Of a stretch of DNA of 64,000 nt, positions 19,705 through 27,932 are shown piece after piece. Position 1 is the stretch's first letter, and each line of letters begins with the position of its first letter. This DNA comes from Pseudoalteromonas tunicata (GTDB lineage: Bacteria; Pseudomonadota; Gammaproteobacteria; Enterobacterales; Alteromonadaceae). Under the pieces are notes generated by a model. It had not been told where the DNA came from. It did no database searches and was given only the letters and a program-made list of their open reading frames with translations. The position numbers and the translations under genes are program-made. The stretch spans positions 3,202,001 through 3,266,000 of the forward strand of contig NZ_CP011032.1 in NCBI RefSeq assembly GCF_002310815.1, written 5' to 3'.

Positions 19705-22239
19705 AAGTGGTTCCGGCAAACTTGCTAAGACTGAAAACTTTTTTTGTGCGATAAAACGCACATATTCACATGGATACAAGGGTTTACTAAAATAAAACCC
19801 TTGTATTACATAACATTCTAATTGCTCTAAAAATCTCAATTGTGCAGCTTTCTCAACCCCTTCGGCCACCAGACCTAAGCGCAAACTTTTAGCTAACGCA
19901 ATAATCGCGGTTACTATTTGGCTATTTCCATATTCATCAGGTACTTTGGCAATAAAGCTAGCATCTATTTTTACGGTATCAATGGGTAGTTGAGTTAAAT
20001 AACTCAGCGCCGAATAACCCGTACCAAAGTCATCAAGCGCGATTTTAACACCCAATTTTTTCAAATTGGTAAGCACTTTTTTAGCCTCTGGTAATGAGGA
20101 AATAAAACTCGTTTCAGTGATTTCAATTTCAACCCAATGAGGGTCAACGTGCCAATAATGCAGCGCATTTTGTACCGCAAGCACTAAATTTCCTTGGCTA
20201 AAATGTAAAGCAGATACATTAATGGATACCTTTGCAAACGGCACACCTTCATCAAGCCACAGCCTAATTTGCTGACAAGCCTTATTTATCACCCAAATAT
20301 CAAGTTCAACGATTAACCCTAGATTTTCTGCCAGTGGGATAAATTGTGCAGGAGAAATACTACCAAGTTCAGGACTTTGCCAACGAACCAAAGCCTCAAG
20401 CCCTGTTAAGCGTTGGTGTTTAGCATCTATTTGAGGTTGAAAACACAATTTAAACTCATTAGTTCGTAATGCTTTTTTAAATTTACTTTCCATCGCCAAT
20501 CGCTCTAATGAGCGCGCATTCATTGCAGGTTTATAAAGCTGAAACGAATTGCGTCCCAAATCTTTGCTGCGATACATAGCAACATCAGCATGTTTGAGTA
20601 AACTTTGTGAATCAATGCCATCATCTGGATAAACAGCTGCCCCGATTGAGGTCGTTATCGATACATCCAACCCATTCAATTTAAACGGAGCTTGGAGCTG
20701 ATGAATAAGCTTATGAGCAAAAATTGTGAGCTGCTCTACATCGCTTATTTCTGTAATTAACAAAGTAAACTCGTCCCCACCTAAACGTGCCAGCGTATCC
20801 CCTTCACGAACACATGCCTGTAATCGCTCGGCCACTTGGCGCAATAAAATATCGCCAACGTTATGCCCCATAGTGTCGTTAATTTGTTTAAAGTGATCTA
20901 AGTCTAAAAACATTACAGCTAATTTACTGTTATCACGATGCGCAGTTGCCAACGCCATTTCAAGACGATCGCTAAATAATCGTCGATTAGGCAAATGCGT
21001 CAGCTCATCAAAGTATGCCAATGAAATAATGCGTTTTTCAGCTTTTTTGCGCTCGGTAATATCGCTAAAAATTGCCGCATATAACAGCTCATCATCGTCA
21101 GGCTCTTTTATTTCAATAATGGTGAGCCATTCTAAATATACCTCACCATTTTTCTTTTTATTCCAAATCTCACCTTGCCACATATGCTCACGACGTAAAC
21201 ATTGCCACATATGATCATAAAAGATTTTATCATGCTTACCTGAGCTTAATAGACTGGGCGTTTGACCAACAACATCCTCGGCACTATAACCGGTTAATGT
21301 GGTAAAAGCGGGATTTACCTGAAAGATAGTGCCCTTATTATCGGTGATCATCACGCCATCAAGCGATGCATTGATTATTTGTTTTGCTAAAAATAAGTTT
21401 TTTTGGGATGTTTTAAGTGCTTGATTACGCTGCGAGAGTACTGTTTCAAGTTCAGTCATATACGCAGCTTCAATATCGGTAATGATATGACTGAGCGATA
21501 ATATCCCACAAATAGTAAGATCTTGATCTTCAACAACTAAATGGCGGATATTATTCGCTTTAAGTAAGTGATATGCACGATAAAGACTAATATCACGCCT
21601 GATTGTTAACAACGGCCAGCTTGCAAGTGACCAACAGCGACTTTGATGTTTATTGTCAGCCAATACATGGAGCAAATCTCGCTCAGTGATAATGCCCGTT
21701 TGCTGGAGTTTTTGATTAAAGACTAAAACGGCGTTAACACGTTGACGACGCATATTTTGCGCAACATCATTAATACTTTGTTCACTATCGATTATAGGCA
21801 CTTGGGCATTAAAACTTTGCTCAACTTGGCGAAAATGCAAATAATGTTCAAGCCCCTGATTTTTAACAACATCACTTAAACTTATCATGCCTATGGGTTG
21901 GCTACTTTCATCAACAACCAACAAGTGGCGAAAATGATGATGATGAAAAATAGCAGTAACATCAGATAATAAAGTTTGCTTAGTTACTTTTTTTACCGGA
22001 GAACTCATCGAATCTGTAATACATGTTTGAGCAAAATTCGACGCTAAAAAATCGACTTTTGCACAATCTGATTCAGTCCAAATACCAATGATTTGCCCTT
22101 TGCTGGTGACAAAAATAGCACTGACATTATGCTTTTTCATAATTTTAGCGGCATGCGCTAATGTGGTGTATTCATCGCAAGTGACCAAATTTGCAGACAT
22201 TACATCAGCTGCGGTTATTGCTTTTGACTTCATTTGCAT
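19696..22239 (-). CDS. CBS-PAS-GGDEF-EAL c-di-GMP regulator
   Basis: This is a soluble-looking protein of about 847 residues with no membrane segments. Four CBS motifs fill roughly residues 10-260 (for example VSAIFVTSKGQIIGIWTESD and HLLVVDESSQPIGMISLSD). A PAS domain covers about 285-400. A GGDEF domain has the intact signature [12 protein letters not shown] near residue 490, and an EAL domain has LEALVRW near 615, [12 protein letters not shown] and AEGVE. CBS pairs usually bind adenine nucleotides, so energy state may tune c-di-GMP turnover. The start is uncertain: ATG 22239 or 22233 are likely, and a TTG at 22257 is also in frame. No strong ribosome binding site is seen. Confidence 0.9.
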   Translation of the reverse strand: MQMKSKAITAADVMSANLVTCDEYTTLAHAAKIMKKHNVSAIFVTSKGQIIGIWTESDCAKVDFLASNFAQTCITDSMSSPVKKVTKQTLLSDVTAIFHHHHFRHLLVVDESSQPIGMISLSDVVKNQGLEHYLHFRQVEQSFNAQVPIIDSEQSINDVAQNMRRQRVNAVLVFNQKLQQTGIITERDLLHVLADNKHQSRCWSLASWPLLTIRRDISLYRAYHLLKANNIRHLVVEDQDLTICGILSLSHIITDIEAAYMTELETVLSQRNQALKTSQKNLFLAKQIINASLDGVMITDNKGTIFQVNPAFTTLTGYSAEDVVGQTPSLLSSGKHDKIFYDHMWQCLRREHMWQGEIWNKKKNGEVYLEWLTIIEIKEPDDDELLYAAIFSDITERKKAEKRIISLAYFDELTHLPNRRLFSDRLEMALATAHRDNSKLAVMFLDLDHFKQINDTMGHNVGDILLRQVAERLQACVREGDTLARLGGDEFTLLITEISDVEQLTIFAHKLIHQLQAPFKLNGLDVSITTSIGAAVYPDDGIDSQSLLKHADVAMYRSKDLGRNSFQLYKPAMNARSLERLAMESKFKKALRTNEFKLCFQPQIDAKHQRLTGLEALVRWQSPELGSISPAQFIPLAENLGLIVELDIWVINKACQQIRLWLDEGVPFAKVSINVSALHFSQGNLVLAVQNALHYWHVDPHWVEIEITETSFISSLPEAKKVLTNLKKLGVKIALDDFGTGYSALSYLTQLPIDTVKIDASFIAKVPDEYGNSQIVTAIIALAKSLRLGLVAEGVEKAAQLRFLEQLECYVIQGFYFSKPLYPCEYVRFIAQKKFSVLASLPEPLLK

Positions 22240-22367
22240 ACTATAAAATTCAGACAATTGACTAAAATAGCCGCAAGGTTAGCTTAAATTAGTAATATTC
22301 AAATTGATTCAGAACAAATTTCAGCCAATAATAACCCAATAACCTTACGACTTAGGTCTTCTTATTT

Positions 22368-22673
22368 ATGCCCAATTTTCCAATTTTATGTTTTACAGTC
22401 GGATTTGATGACGTGAGTTATTTTGCTAAGCAAACTAACTTAAGTGAATATTTAGCAAGCCTGCCACAAAGCATGCATCAAGACCTACGCTTAGTATGCC
22501 AAGATGGCTTTGAATATGACGGCTTATTTAACCAGCTTGGACAAGTATCACTGGAAGATTTTAGCCATAAAGTGAAACACACTTTAGTGCTTGAGGGTCA
22601 ATGTTGCATCGATAAAATAAAACTGAACGATTACCAGCAAGGTTTTGCACTATTGGCTGAGTTTGCCGATTAA
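22368..22673 (+). CDS. Small hypothetical acidic protein
   Basis: This 101-residue protein reads PNFPILCFTVGFDDVSYFAK at the start and has no signal peptide or membrane helix. I do not recognise a family. Coding is supported by a complete frame between a plausible leader and a strong bidirectional terminator 11 bases after the stop, and by codon use like that of its neighbours. It is divergent from the CBS-PAS-GGDEF-EAL gene. Confidence 0.6.
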   Translation: MPNFPILCFTVGFDDVSYFAKQTNLSEYLASLPQSMHQDLRLVCQDGFEYDGLFNQLGQVSLEDFSHKVKHTLVLEGQCCIDKIKLNDYQQGFALLAEFAD

Positions 22674-22682
22674 TCGACAATC

Positions 22683-22715
22683 AAAAAGCCTCACGCAAGC
22701 GAGGCTTTGGTTTTT
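22683..22715. terminator. Bidirectional terminator
   Basis: The stem AAAGCCTC / GAGGCTTT (22685-22708) with an 8-base loop is flanked by an A run and a broken T run. It lies between the converging 101-residue gene and the Spy-like gene. Confidence 0.8.
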
Positions 22716-22732
22716 AATTTAGTCTTCTTTTT

Positions 22733-23152
22733 TCATTTTTTCTGCATATGTTTACGCATTTTACCCAGTTTTTCTTGCTGTTCAGGGGTTAGTACATTCC
22801 ACACTTGGTTATTATAACGCGCGTGAATAACTGCCATTTCAAGCATTTCGGCTTGATTACCTTGCATCACACTGCGAAATGCAGCCTCATCAAACTGTGC
22901 GGCATGAACAATCGCTTTTGTTTGATCTTTATTGCTTTTCATCACGTCTTTAAACGGGCTTAAATCAGCTTTACTGAGCGTAGCAATAGCCGCAATTTGT
23001 GCCTGTTGACTATCAGTTAACTCGAGTCGTTTAGCTGCTTTTTCAGATTGTAAAAAACGAAACATGTCATGGTCTGGTTTGGCCATGCTTGCTGTTGAAA
23101 ATAATGTTGCAGCACTTAATCCAGCAATCATAACTAATTGAGATAATTTCAT
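22733..23152 (-). CDS. Spy/CpxP family periplasmic protein (LTxxQ)
   Basis: This 139-residue protein has an N-terminal signal peptide (MKLSQLVMIAGLSAATLFS ... ASMAKP). Its mature all-helical, charged body carries two LTxxQ motifs, LTDSQQ and LTPEQQ, the signature of the Spy/CpxP family. Family members are periplasmic chaperones or Cpx inhibitors. It is transcribed divergently from the cpxRA-like genes, and tandem GTAAA motifs lie in the shared upstream region, which argues for a CpxP/Spy role in this stress module. Confidence 0.88.
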   Translation of the reverse strand: MKLSQLVMIAGLSAATLFSTASMAKPDHDMFRFLQSEKAAKRLELTDSQQAQIAAIATLSKADLSPFKDVMKSNKDQTKAIVHAAQFDEAAFRSVMQGNQAEMLEMAVIHARYNNQVWNVLTPEQQEKLGKMRKHMQKK

Positions 23153-23208
23153 AGTAATTCTCCTAATGGGTTGACGATGTAACTATAACGGTCTTAATGA
23201 AAAGGAAC

Positions 23209-23234
23209 GCAAAGCAACGTAAAGGTTGTGTAAA
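23209..23234. promoter_or_regulatory. Candidate CpxR binding site
   Basis: GTAAA at 23219-23223 and GTAAA at 23230-23234 are separated by 6 bases. A near match, GCAAA, lies at 23209-23213, 5 bases before the first. Direct GTAAA repeats at about one helical turn are the known CpxR box pattern. The site lies in the 136-base gap between the divergent spy-like and cpxR genes; another GTAAA is at 23260-23264. Confidence 0.65.
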
Positions 23235-23288
23235 GAATGCCAATTCAATTTATAGCGAGGTAAACTAGAGCCATTAGAGGAGATTAAA

Positions 23289-23972
23289 ATGCAAATATTA
23301 CTCATCGATGATGACATCGCACTGTGCGAGTTACTTAATGAATATCTAGGTGCGCAAGGGTTCAATTTAGTAATAAAAAATGACGGTGATGCTGGCCTAA
23401 GAGCAGCATTAGCCGACGATTTTGCATTAATATTACTCGATGTGATGCTACCAAAACGTGATGGTTTTGAAGTATTAAAGCTCCTACGCCAGCAAAAGCT
23501 GACCCCTGTTATTATGCTCACAGCCCGAGGAGAAGATTTTGACCGCATTTTTGGTTTAGAGCTAGGTGCAGACGATTATTTAGCAAAACCCTTTAATCAT
23601 CGTGAGTTACTCGCTCGAGTAAAAGCGATTACGCGTCGGATTGAGCATATTACCGCCGCAAATAAAACACAGAACTTACTTTGGCATGATATTGAAGTTA
23701 AAACTCAAAGCCGTGAAGTTTATGCTGCAGGGCATGCTTTACTGTTAACTGGGACCGAATATGAGATTTTACATTTGTTGTTAAAAAATGCAGGGGAAAT
23801 CATTAGTAAAGAGCAAATTAGCGAACAAGTGCTTGGCAGACGTTTGGCCGCTTTTGACCGCTCCATTGACATGCATGTTAGTAATATCCGTAAAAAAATT
23901 GCCGAACACATTAGTGATGAAAGAATTAAAACGATTCGAGGCACAGGTTATATTTTTGTCTATGGAAGCTAG
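23289..23972 (+). CDS. cpxR: OmpR-family response regulator, CpxR-like
   Basis: The 227-residue protein has a receiver domain (acidic pocket IDDD, phosphoacceptor Asp in LLLDVMLPKRDGFE-like ILLDVMLP, LTARG, conserved Lys in YLAKPFN). The C-terminal OmpR-type winged helix ends KTIRGTGYIFV. LGLELGADDYL-type spacing (GLELGADDYLAKPF) closely resembles E. coli CpxR. It is followed by the sensor kinase gene after a 2-base gap and faces a spy-like gene across CpxR-type boxes, so the CpxR call is well supported by context. Confidence 0.88.
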   Translation: MQILLIDDDIALCELLNEYLGAQGFNLVIKNDGDAGLRAALADDFALILLDVMLPKRDGFEVLKLLRQQKLTPVIMLTARGEDFDRIFGLELGADDYLAKPFNHRELLARVKAITRRIEHITAANKTQNLLWHDIEVKTQSREVYAAGHALLLTGTEYEILHLLLKNAGEIISKEQISEQVLGRRLAAFDRSIDMHVSNIRKKIAEHISDERIKTIRGTGYIFVYGS

Positions 23973-23974
23973 CC

Positions 23975-25357
23975 ATGAAAAATATTAGTTTTGACCCAAG
24001 GCGATACCTTTTTTTTAAAATCTTTTTATGGTTTTGGCTTACCATTTTAGCCACCATTAGCTTGGCATTATTTTTAAGTAATATCACCGCCGGTAATGTC
24101 ACTAGTGAGCCACTCGAAGGCCCTATGGCAAAAAATATTCAGCATTTAGCATCAAATGTTGAGCGATTAGCCGAAAAAAACCAACGCAGTATCCAAGAAA
24201 TTGTTAGCCATCCGAGAATGGCTAAAATGCGATTAATTTACGTTACGACTGAAAGTGGTGACGAGAGTTTTTTTAATCAAGAAGTACCTGAGAATCTCGA
24301 CATTAGCCTGATAAATTTTAGCCGTGATTTATTACCTCAATTTATTTTAACCGAGCGCTACCACGCATTTGGGCCAGTCAAACTAACAGTACAAAATAAA
24401 AACTATCTTTTTTATGAAATTCAACCCGATGCAAAACCTCACTTAATTTTTAGATTAAAGCTCATGCCATTGTGGTTGAAACTTCTCATTGCCCTTGGCG
24501 CTTCACTAAGCTTAAGCCTGCTATTTAGTAAAACACTGATGCAGCCTATCAATGCATTAAAACAAGCTGCTGGCGAATTAGCGCTTGGCCAATTAAAAAG
24601 TCGAGTATCAAACTTACGCCCGCGTCACGACGAGCTTGGTGAATTAACCGCAGAATTTAATAAAATGGCTGAAAAGTTAGAACTCTTAGTTACAAGCCAA
24701 AAGCGCTTATTAGCTGATATTTCACACGAACTTCGCTCTCCACTAACTCGCTTACAAATGGCCGCAGGGCTTGCACAAATGCAAAGTTCTGAGCAAGCAT
24801 CACCTTATATTCAACGCATTGAGCAAGAAGCTGAAAACCTCGATAAAATGATTGCCGATGTGCTGACTCTTTCTCGCTTAGAAGCGCAAAGCCACACCCT
24901 ATTTAAAGAGCTCAATGATATTAGTTCGGTATTAAACCAAGTGATTTCCGATGCGGAATTTGAAGCCAAACAGCACAATAAATCGTTAGTCTGCGATGGT
25001 GAAATCAATTGTCAGTTTAACTTTGACGCCAAAGCATTAGCCAGTGCTCTAGAAAACCTATTACGTAATGCGATTAAATATGCCTCTGCACAAGTGCATG
25101 TCACCTTGCTGCAACAAACCGATAGTATTACGGTTATCATTTGCGATGATGGCCCTGGAGTGCCCGATGAGTACCTCACCGCCATTTTTGAACCTTTTTT
25201 TCGGATCTCTCAAGCCAGAGACCGTAATTCTGGTGGTACTGGGCTTGGGCTTGCAATCAGCAAACACGCTATCGAAGCACATCAAGGTAAAATAACGTTA
25301 TGTAATCAGCCCAATTCAGGCCTCTGTGTTACAGTAACTCTACCACTGGAACACTAA
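23975..25357 (+). CDS. cpxA: Sensor histidine kinase, CpxA-like
   Basis: The 460-residue inner-membrane kinase has a first membrane helix (about 13-35), a periplasmic sensor region, and a second helix (about 160-185). HAMP (about 185-240) and the H-box ISHELRSPLTRLQMA follow, then the N-box NLLRNAIKYA, DDGPGVPDE and GGTGLGLAISKHA. It senses envelope stress and phosphorylates the adjacent regulator. The gene starts 2 bases after cpxR, and pldB begins 3 bases after its stop, so pldB may be in the same transcript. Confidence 0.88.
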   Translation: MKNISFDPRRYLFFKIFLWFWLTILATISLALFLSNITAGNVTSEPLEGPMAKNIQHLASNVERLAEKNQRSIQEIVSHPRMAKMRLIYVTTESGDESFFNQEVPENLDISLINFSRDLLPQFILTERYHAFGPVKLTVQNKNYLFYEIQPDAKPHLIFRLKLMPLWLKLLIALGASLSLSLLFSKTLMQPINALKQAAGELALGQLKSRVSNLRPRHDELGELTAEFNKMAEKLELLVTSQKRLLADISHELRSPLTRLQMAAGLAQMQSSEQASPYIQRIEQEAENLDKMIADVLTLSRLEAQSHTLFKELNDISSVLNQVISDAEFEAKQHNKSLVCDGEINCQFNFDAKALASALENLLRNAIKYASAQVHVTLLQQTDSITVIICDDGPGVPDEYLTAIFEPFFRISQARDRNSGGTGLGLAISKHAIEAHQGKITLCNQPNSGLCVTVTLPLEH

Positions 25358-25360
25358 AAA

Positions 25361-26320
25361 ATGTTTATTAGTCAAGAAGATAAGTTAATTGAAAACCAAG
25401 CCGAAATTAATTTATTTTGGCAGCAGCAGGTTGTACAAGATAAGTTATTACTTAGTGATCATACGCTGCATTACGCTTATGTCATTCCAGCCCAGGCAAT
25501 ACAGGCAGTTGTAATAAGCAGTGGTCGTATTGAAAGCTTATTAAAATACCAAGAGCTTATTTGGGAATTAGCACAAAATAACTACGCGGTGTTTATTATT
25601 GATCATCGAGGCCAAGGATTATCAAGTCGTGATTTAGTTAATCCGCACAAAGGGTATATTGCGGATTTTAAAAACTATACCGATGACTTTTCACTTTTTA
25701 ATCAGCAAATTGTTGATTCACTTTGGCACGGAAAAAAATATTTATTAGCGCACTCGATGGGCTCTGCGATTGCCACATTATATTTAGATCATTACCCACA
25801 TCGTTTTAGTAAGGTAGCTTTGTGTGGTCCAATGTTTGGCATTGATTTAGGCAAGGCGCCTGCATGGTTAGCAAAAGGGCTCACTCAAACATTAAATCGT
25901 CTTGGGGCAGGTAAACGCTATTTTATCGACCAAGGTGATTATCTAGCAAAACCTTTTAGTGAAAATGAGCTCACAACAAGTGCATTGCGTTATCAACTAT
26001 TTCGCCAAACTTACCAAGCAAATCCTGTTGTTCAATTAGGTGGGGTAACTGTAGCTTGGCTCAATGCTGCTTTTATTGCGATGGAAAAATTAAGTAAAAT
26101 CAACCTCACTTTGCCAACCCTAGTTTTACAAGCCGGTGCCGATTCTATCGTTGATAACAGCGCGCAAAATGCATGGCTGAGTCATAACAAACACGCCCAA
26201 TTGAAATGCTTTGAGCAAGCCAAACATGAACTGCTGTCCGAACAAGATAAAATTCGAACACCAGTCATGACTGCTATTTATGAATTTTTTGATCTCAGTA
26301 CTACAGAGACAGGATCTTGA
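25361..26320 (+). CDS. pldB: Alpha/beta hydrolase, PldB-like lysophospholipase
   Basis: The 319-residue protein is a serine hydrolase of the lysophospholipase L2 / monoglyceride lipase type. It has the oxyanion region IDHRGQGLSSR, the nucleophile elbow LAHSMGSA, a late acid region LVLQAGADSIVD and the His in AKHELLSEQD. No signal peptide is seen. It starts 3 bases after the sensor kinase stop, suggesting cotranscription with cpxRA and a membrane-lipid link. Its last 43 bases overlap the 3' end of fieF on the other strand. Confidence 0.8.
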   Translation: MFISQEDKLIENQAEINLFWQQQVVQDKLLLSDHTLHYAYVIPAQAIQAVVISSGRIESLLKYQELIWELAQNNYAVFIIDHRGQGLSSRDLVNPHKGYIADFKNYTDDFSLFNQQIVDSLWHGKKYLLAHSMGSAIATLYLDHYPHRFSKVALCGPMFGIDLGKAPAWLAKGLTQTLNRLGAGKRYFIDQGDYLAKPFSENELTTSALRYQLFRQTYQANPVVQLGGVTVAWLNAAFIAMEKLSKINLTLPTLVLQAGADSIVDNSAQNAWLSHNKHAQLKCFEQAKHELLSEQDKIRTPVMTAIYEFFDLSTTETGS

Positions 26321-27174
26321 TGGATTAATACATCAATCTGACCGCTCATCTTATTTGTCAAAATTGCCACAATCTCATCGGTTACTTTATGCGCCTGCAC
26401 CAAAGGTAAATGGTCATCAAGTTCAATGTGTAATTGTACAAACTTAATTTGCCCAGCTTGGCGGGTTCGCAAATCATGTGCACCATGTACTTGCTCATGG
26501 CTGCACACCCAAGAGAGTATCTGTGATTTCTCTTCTTCGGGCAGTTCTTTATCCATCAAATGGTCGGCGCTTTCAAGTGCAACCTGCCACGCATTGAAAA
26601 GTAAATACCCAGCTACTGCAATTGCAAAAAAACCATCCGCTTGTAGCCAACCGTAATAAGCAAGCACCATAGCTAAAATAACACTGGCATTTAAAATCAA
26701 ATCCCCTTTGTAATGGATTGAATCGGCTTTAATAGCTATTGAATTAGTTTGTTTAATCACTTGGTTTTGCACCAAAACAATGGCTAAAGTACATACAATC
26801 GCAAACACACTTACACCGATACCAATGCCAGTATTACTTACGGTCGATGGGTTTATCAGTCTTTCAACCCCATGAAATGCTAATAAACAACCACTTCCAG
26901 CTATAAATGCAGCCTGTCCAAGTCCCGCTAACGATTCAGCTTTACCATGGCCAAAACGATGATCATCATCAGCTGGTCGCAGCGCATAGCGTAGTACAAA
27001 AAAATTCATTAATGTGGCTGTGATATCCATCAAAGAATCAGTTAATGAGCCAAGCATTGCAGCTGAGCCCGTTGTTAACCAAGCCCACACCTTGGTTAAA
27101 ATCATCAAACTAACTAAAGCCATAGTGCTCCAGCTCGCCAACTTAACCCAAAATGCATAATCTCTTTTGCTCAT
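26278..27174 (-). CDS. fieF: Cation efflux pump FieF (CDF family)
   Basis: The 298-residue protein is a cation diffusion facilitator exporting Fe(II)/Zn(II) by proton exchange. It has six membrane helices, the transport-site DSLMD in helix 2 and HxxxD in ADSIHYKGD of helix 5. The HRFGHGKAE loop and a cytoplasmic C-terminal domain with several His (HEQVHGAHDLRTR, HIELDDHLPL) match YiiP. It is divergent from trmL and converges on pldB with a 43-base overlap. Confidence 0.93.
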   Translation of the reverse strand: MSKRDYAFWVKLASWSTMALVSLMILTKVWAWLTTGSAAMLGSLTDSLMDITATLMNFFVLRYALRPADDDHRFGHGKAESLAGLGQAAFIAGSGCLLAFHGVERLINPSTVSNTGIGIGVSVFAIVCTLAIVLVQNQVIKQTNSIAIKADSIHYKGDLILNASVILAMVLAYYGWLQADGFFAIAVAGYLLFNAWQVALESADHLMDKELPEEEKSQILSWVCSHEQVHGAHDLRTRQAGQIKFVQLHIELDDHLPLVQAHKVTDEIVAILTNKMSGQIDVLIHQDPVSVVLRSKNS

Positions 27175-27310
27175 TGATGCTGTCCGATTTATGAAAACGA
27201 TTCAAGGAATGATATCATTTTAATACGCCTATCAACCTCTTTTTGTTACTATAACCTGCGATGTGTAAAAGCGCACATCATCCCTTTTTGGCTATTTAAT
27301 TGAGGCAATT

Positions 27311-27775
27311 ATGCTCGACATCGTTTTATATCAACCTGAAATTCCACCTAATACAGGCAATATTATTCGTTTATGTGCCAATACTGGCTATTCGCTTCAT
27401 CTTATCGAACCTCTTGGTTTTGAATGGGACGACAAACGAGTGCGCCGTGCAGGACTTGATTATCATGAGTTTAGTCATGTAAAACGCCATCCGAGCTTAG
27501 AAAGCTATCTTGCCACTGAAAAACCGAAGAAAGTGTATGCATGTACCACCAAAGGATCAGGTCCTTATCATCAAGCCCAATTTGCAGCGGGTGATTGTCT
27601 ATTATTTGGCCCTGAAACCAGAGGTTTACCAATGGAGATTATCGAATCACTCCCAAACGAGCAGCGCCTTCGCATCCCGATGCAACCTAATAGTCGCAGC
27701 ATGAATTTATCCAATGCCGTTGCTGTATTTATTTATGAATCTTGGCGTCAGCTGGATTTTGCAGGCTCAGTTTAA
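27311..27775 (+). CDS. trmL: tRNA (cytidine/uridine-34-2'-O)-methyltransferase TrmL
   Basis: TrmL methylates the wobble ribose of leucine tRNAs. The 154-residue SPOUT protein starts [20 protein letters not shown] and has the knot motifs [11 protein letters not shown] and [23 protein letters not shown], essentially identical to the family. It is monocistronic here, with a small hairpin after it. Confidence 0.96.
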   Translation: MLDIVLYQPEIPPNTGNIIRLCANTGYSLHLIEPLGFEWDDKRVRRAGLDYHEFSHVKRHPSLESYLATEKPKKVYACTTKGSGPYHQAQFAAGDCLLFGPETRGLPMEIIESLPNEQRLRIPMQPNSRSMNLSNAVAVFIYESWRQLDFAGSV

Positions 27776-27781
27776 CATTTT

Positions 27782-27800
27782 CGACCCAATTTTTGGGTCG
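27782..27800 (+). terminator. Hairpin after trmL
   Basis: There is an 8-bp stem CGACCCAA / TTGGGTCG with a TTT loop, 6 bases after the trmL stop. No T run follows, so termination is uncertain. Confidence 0.4.
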
Positions 27801-27932
27801 GCACATCTTCTTTGAATATGAAAACAAAAACCAATTAAACTCAACAACTTGAAACAAAGCCAGCAACGTTTAAAGCAAGTTTCCATAAACTAAACTAAAC
27901 TCAAACTAAATGGATTTTAGAGTTTATGACTT

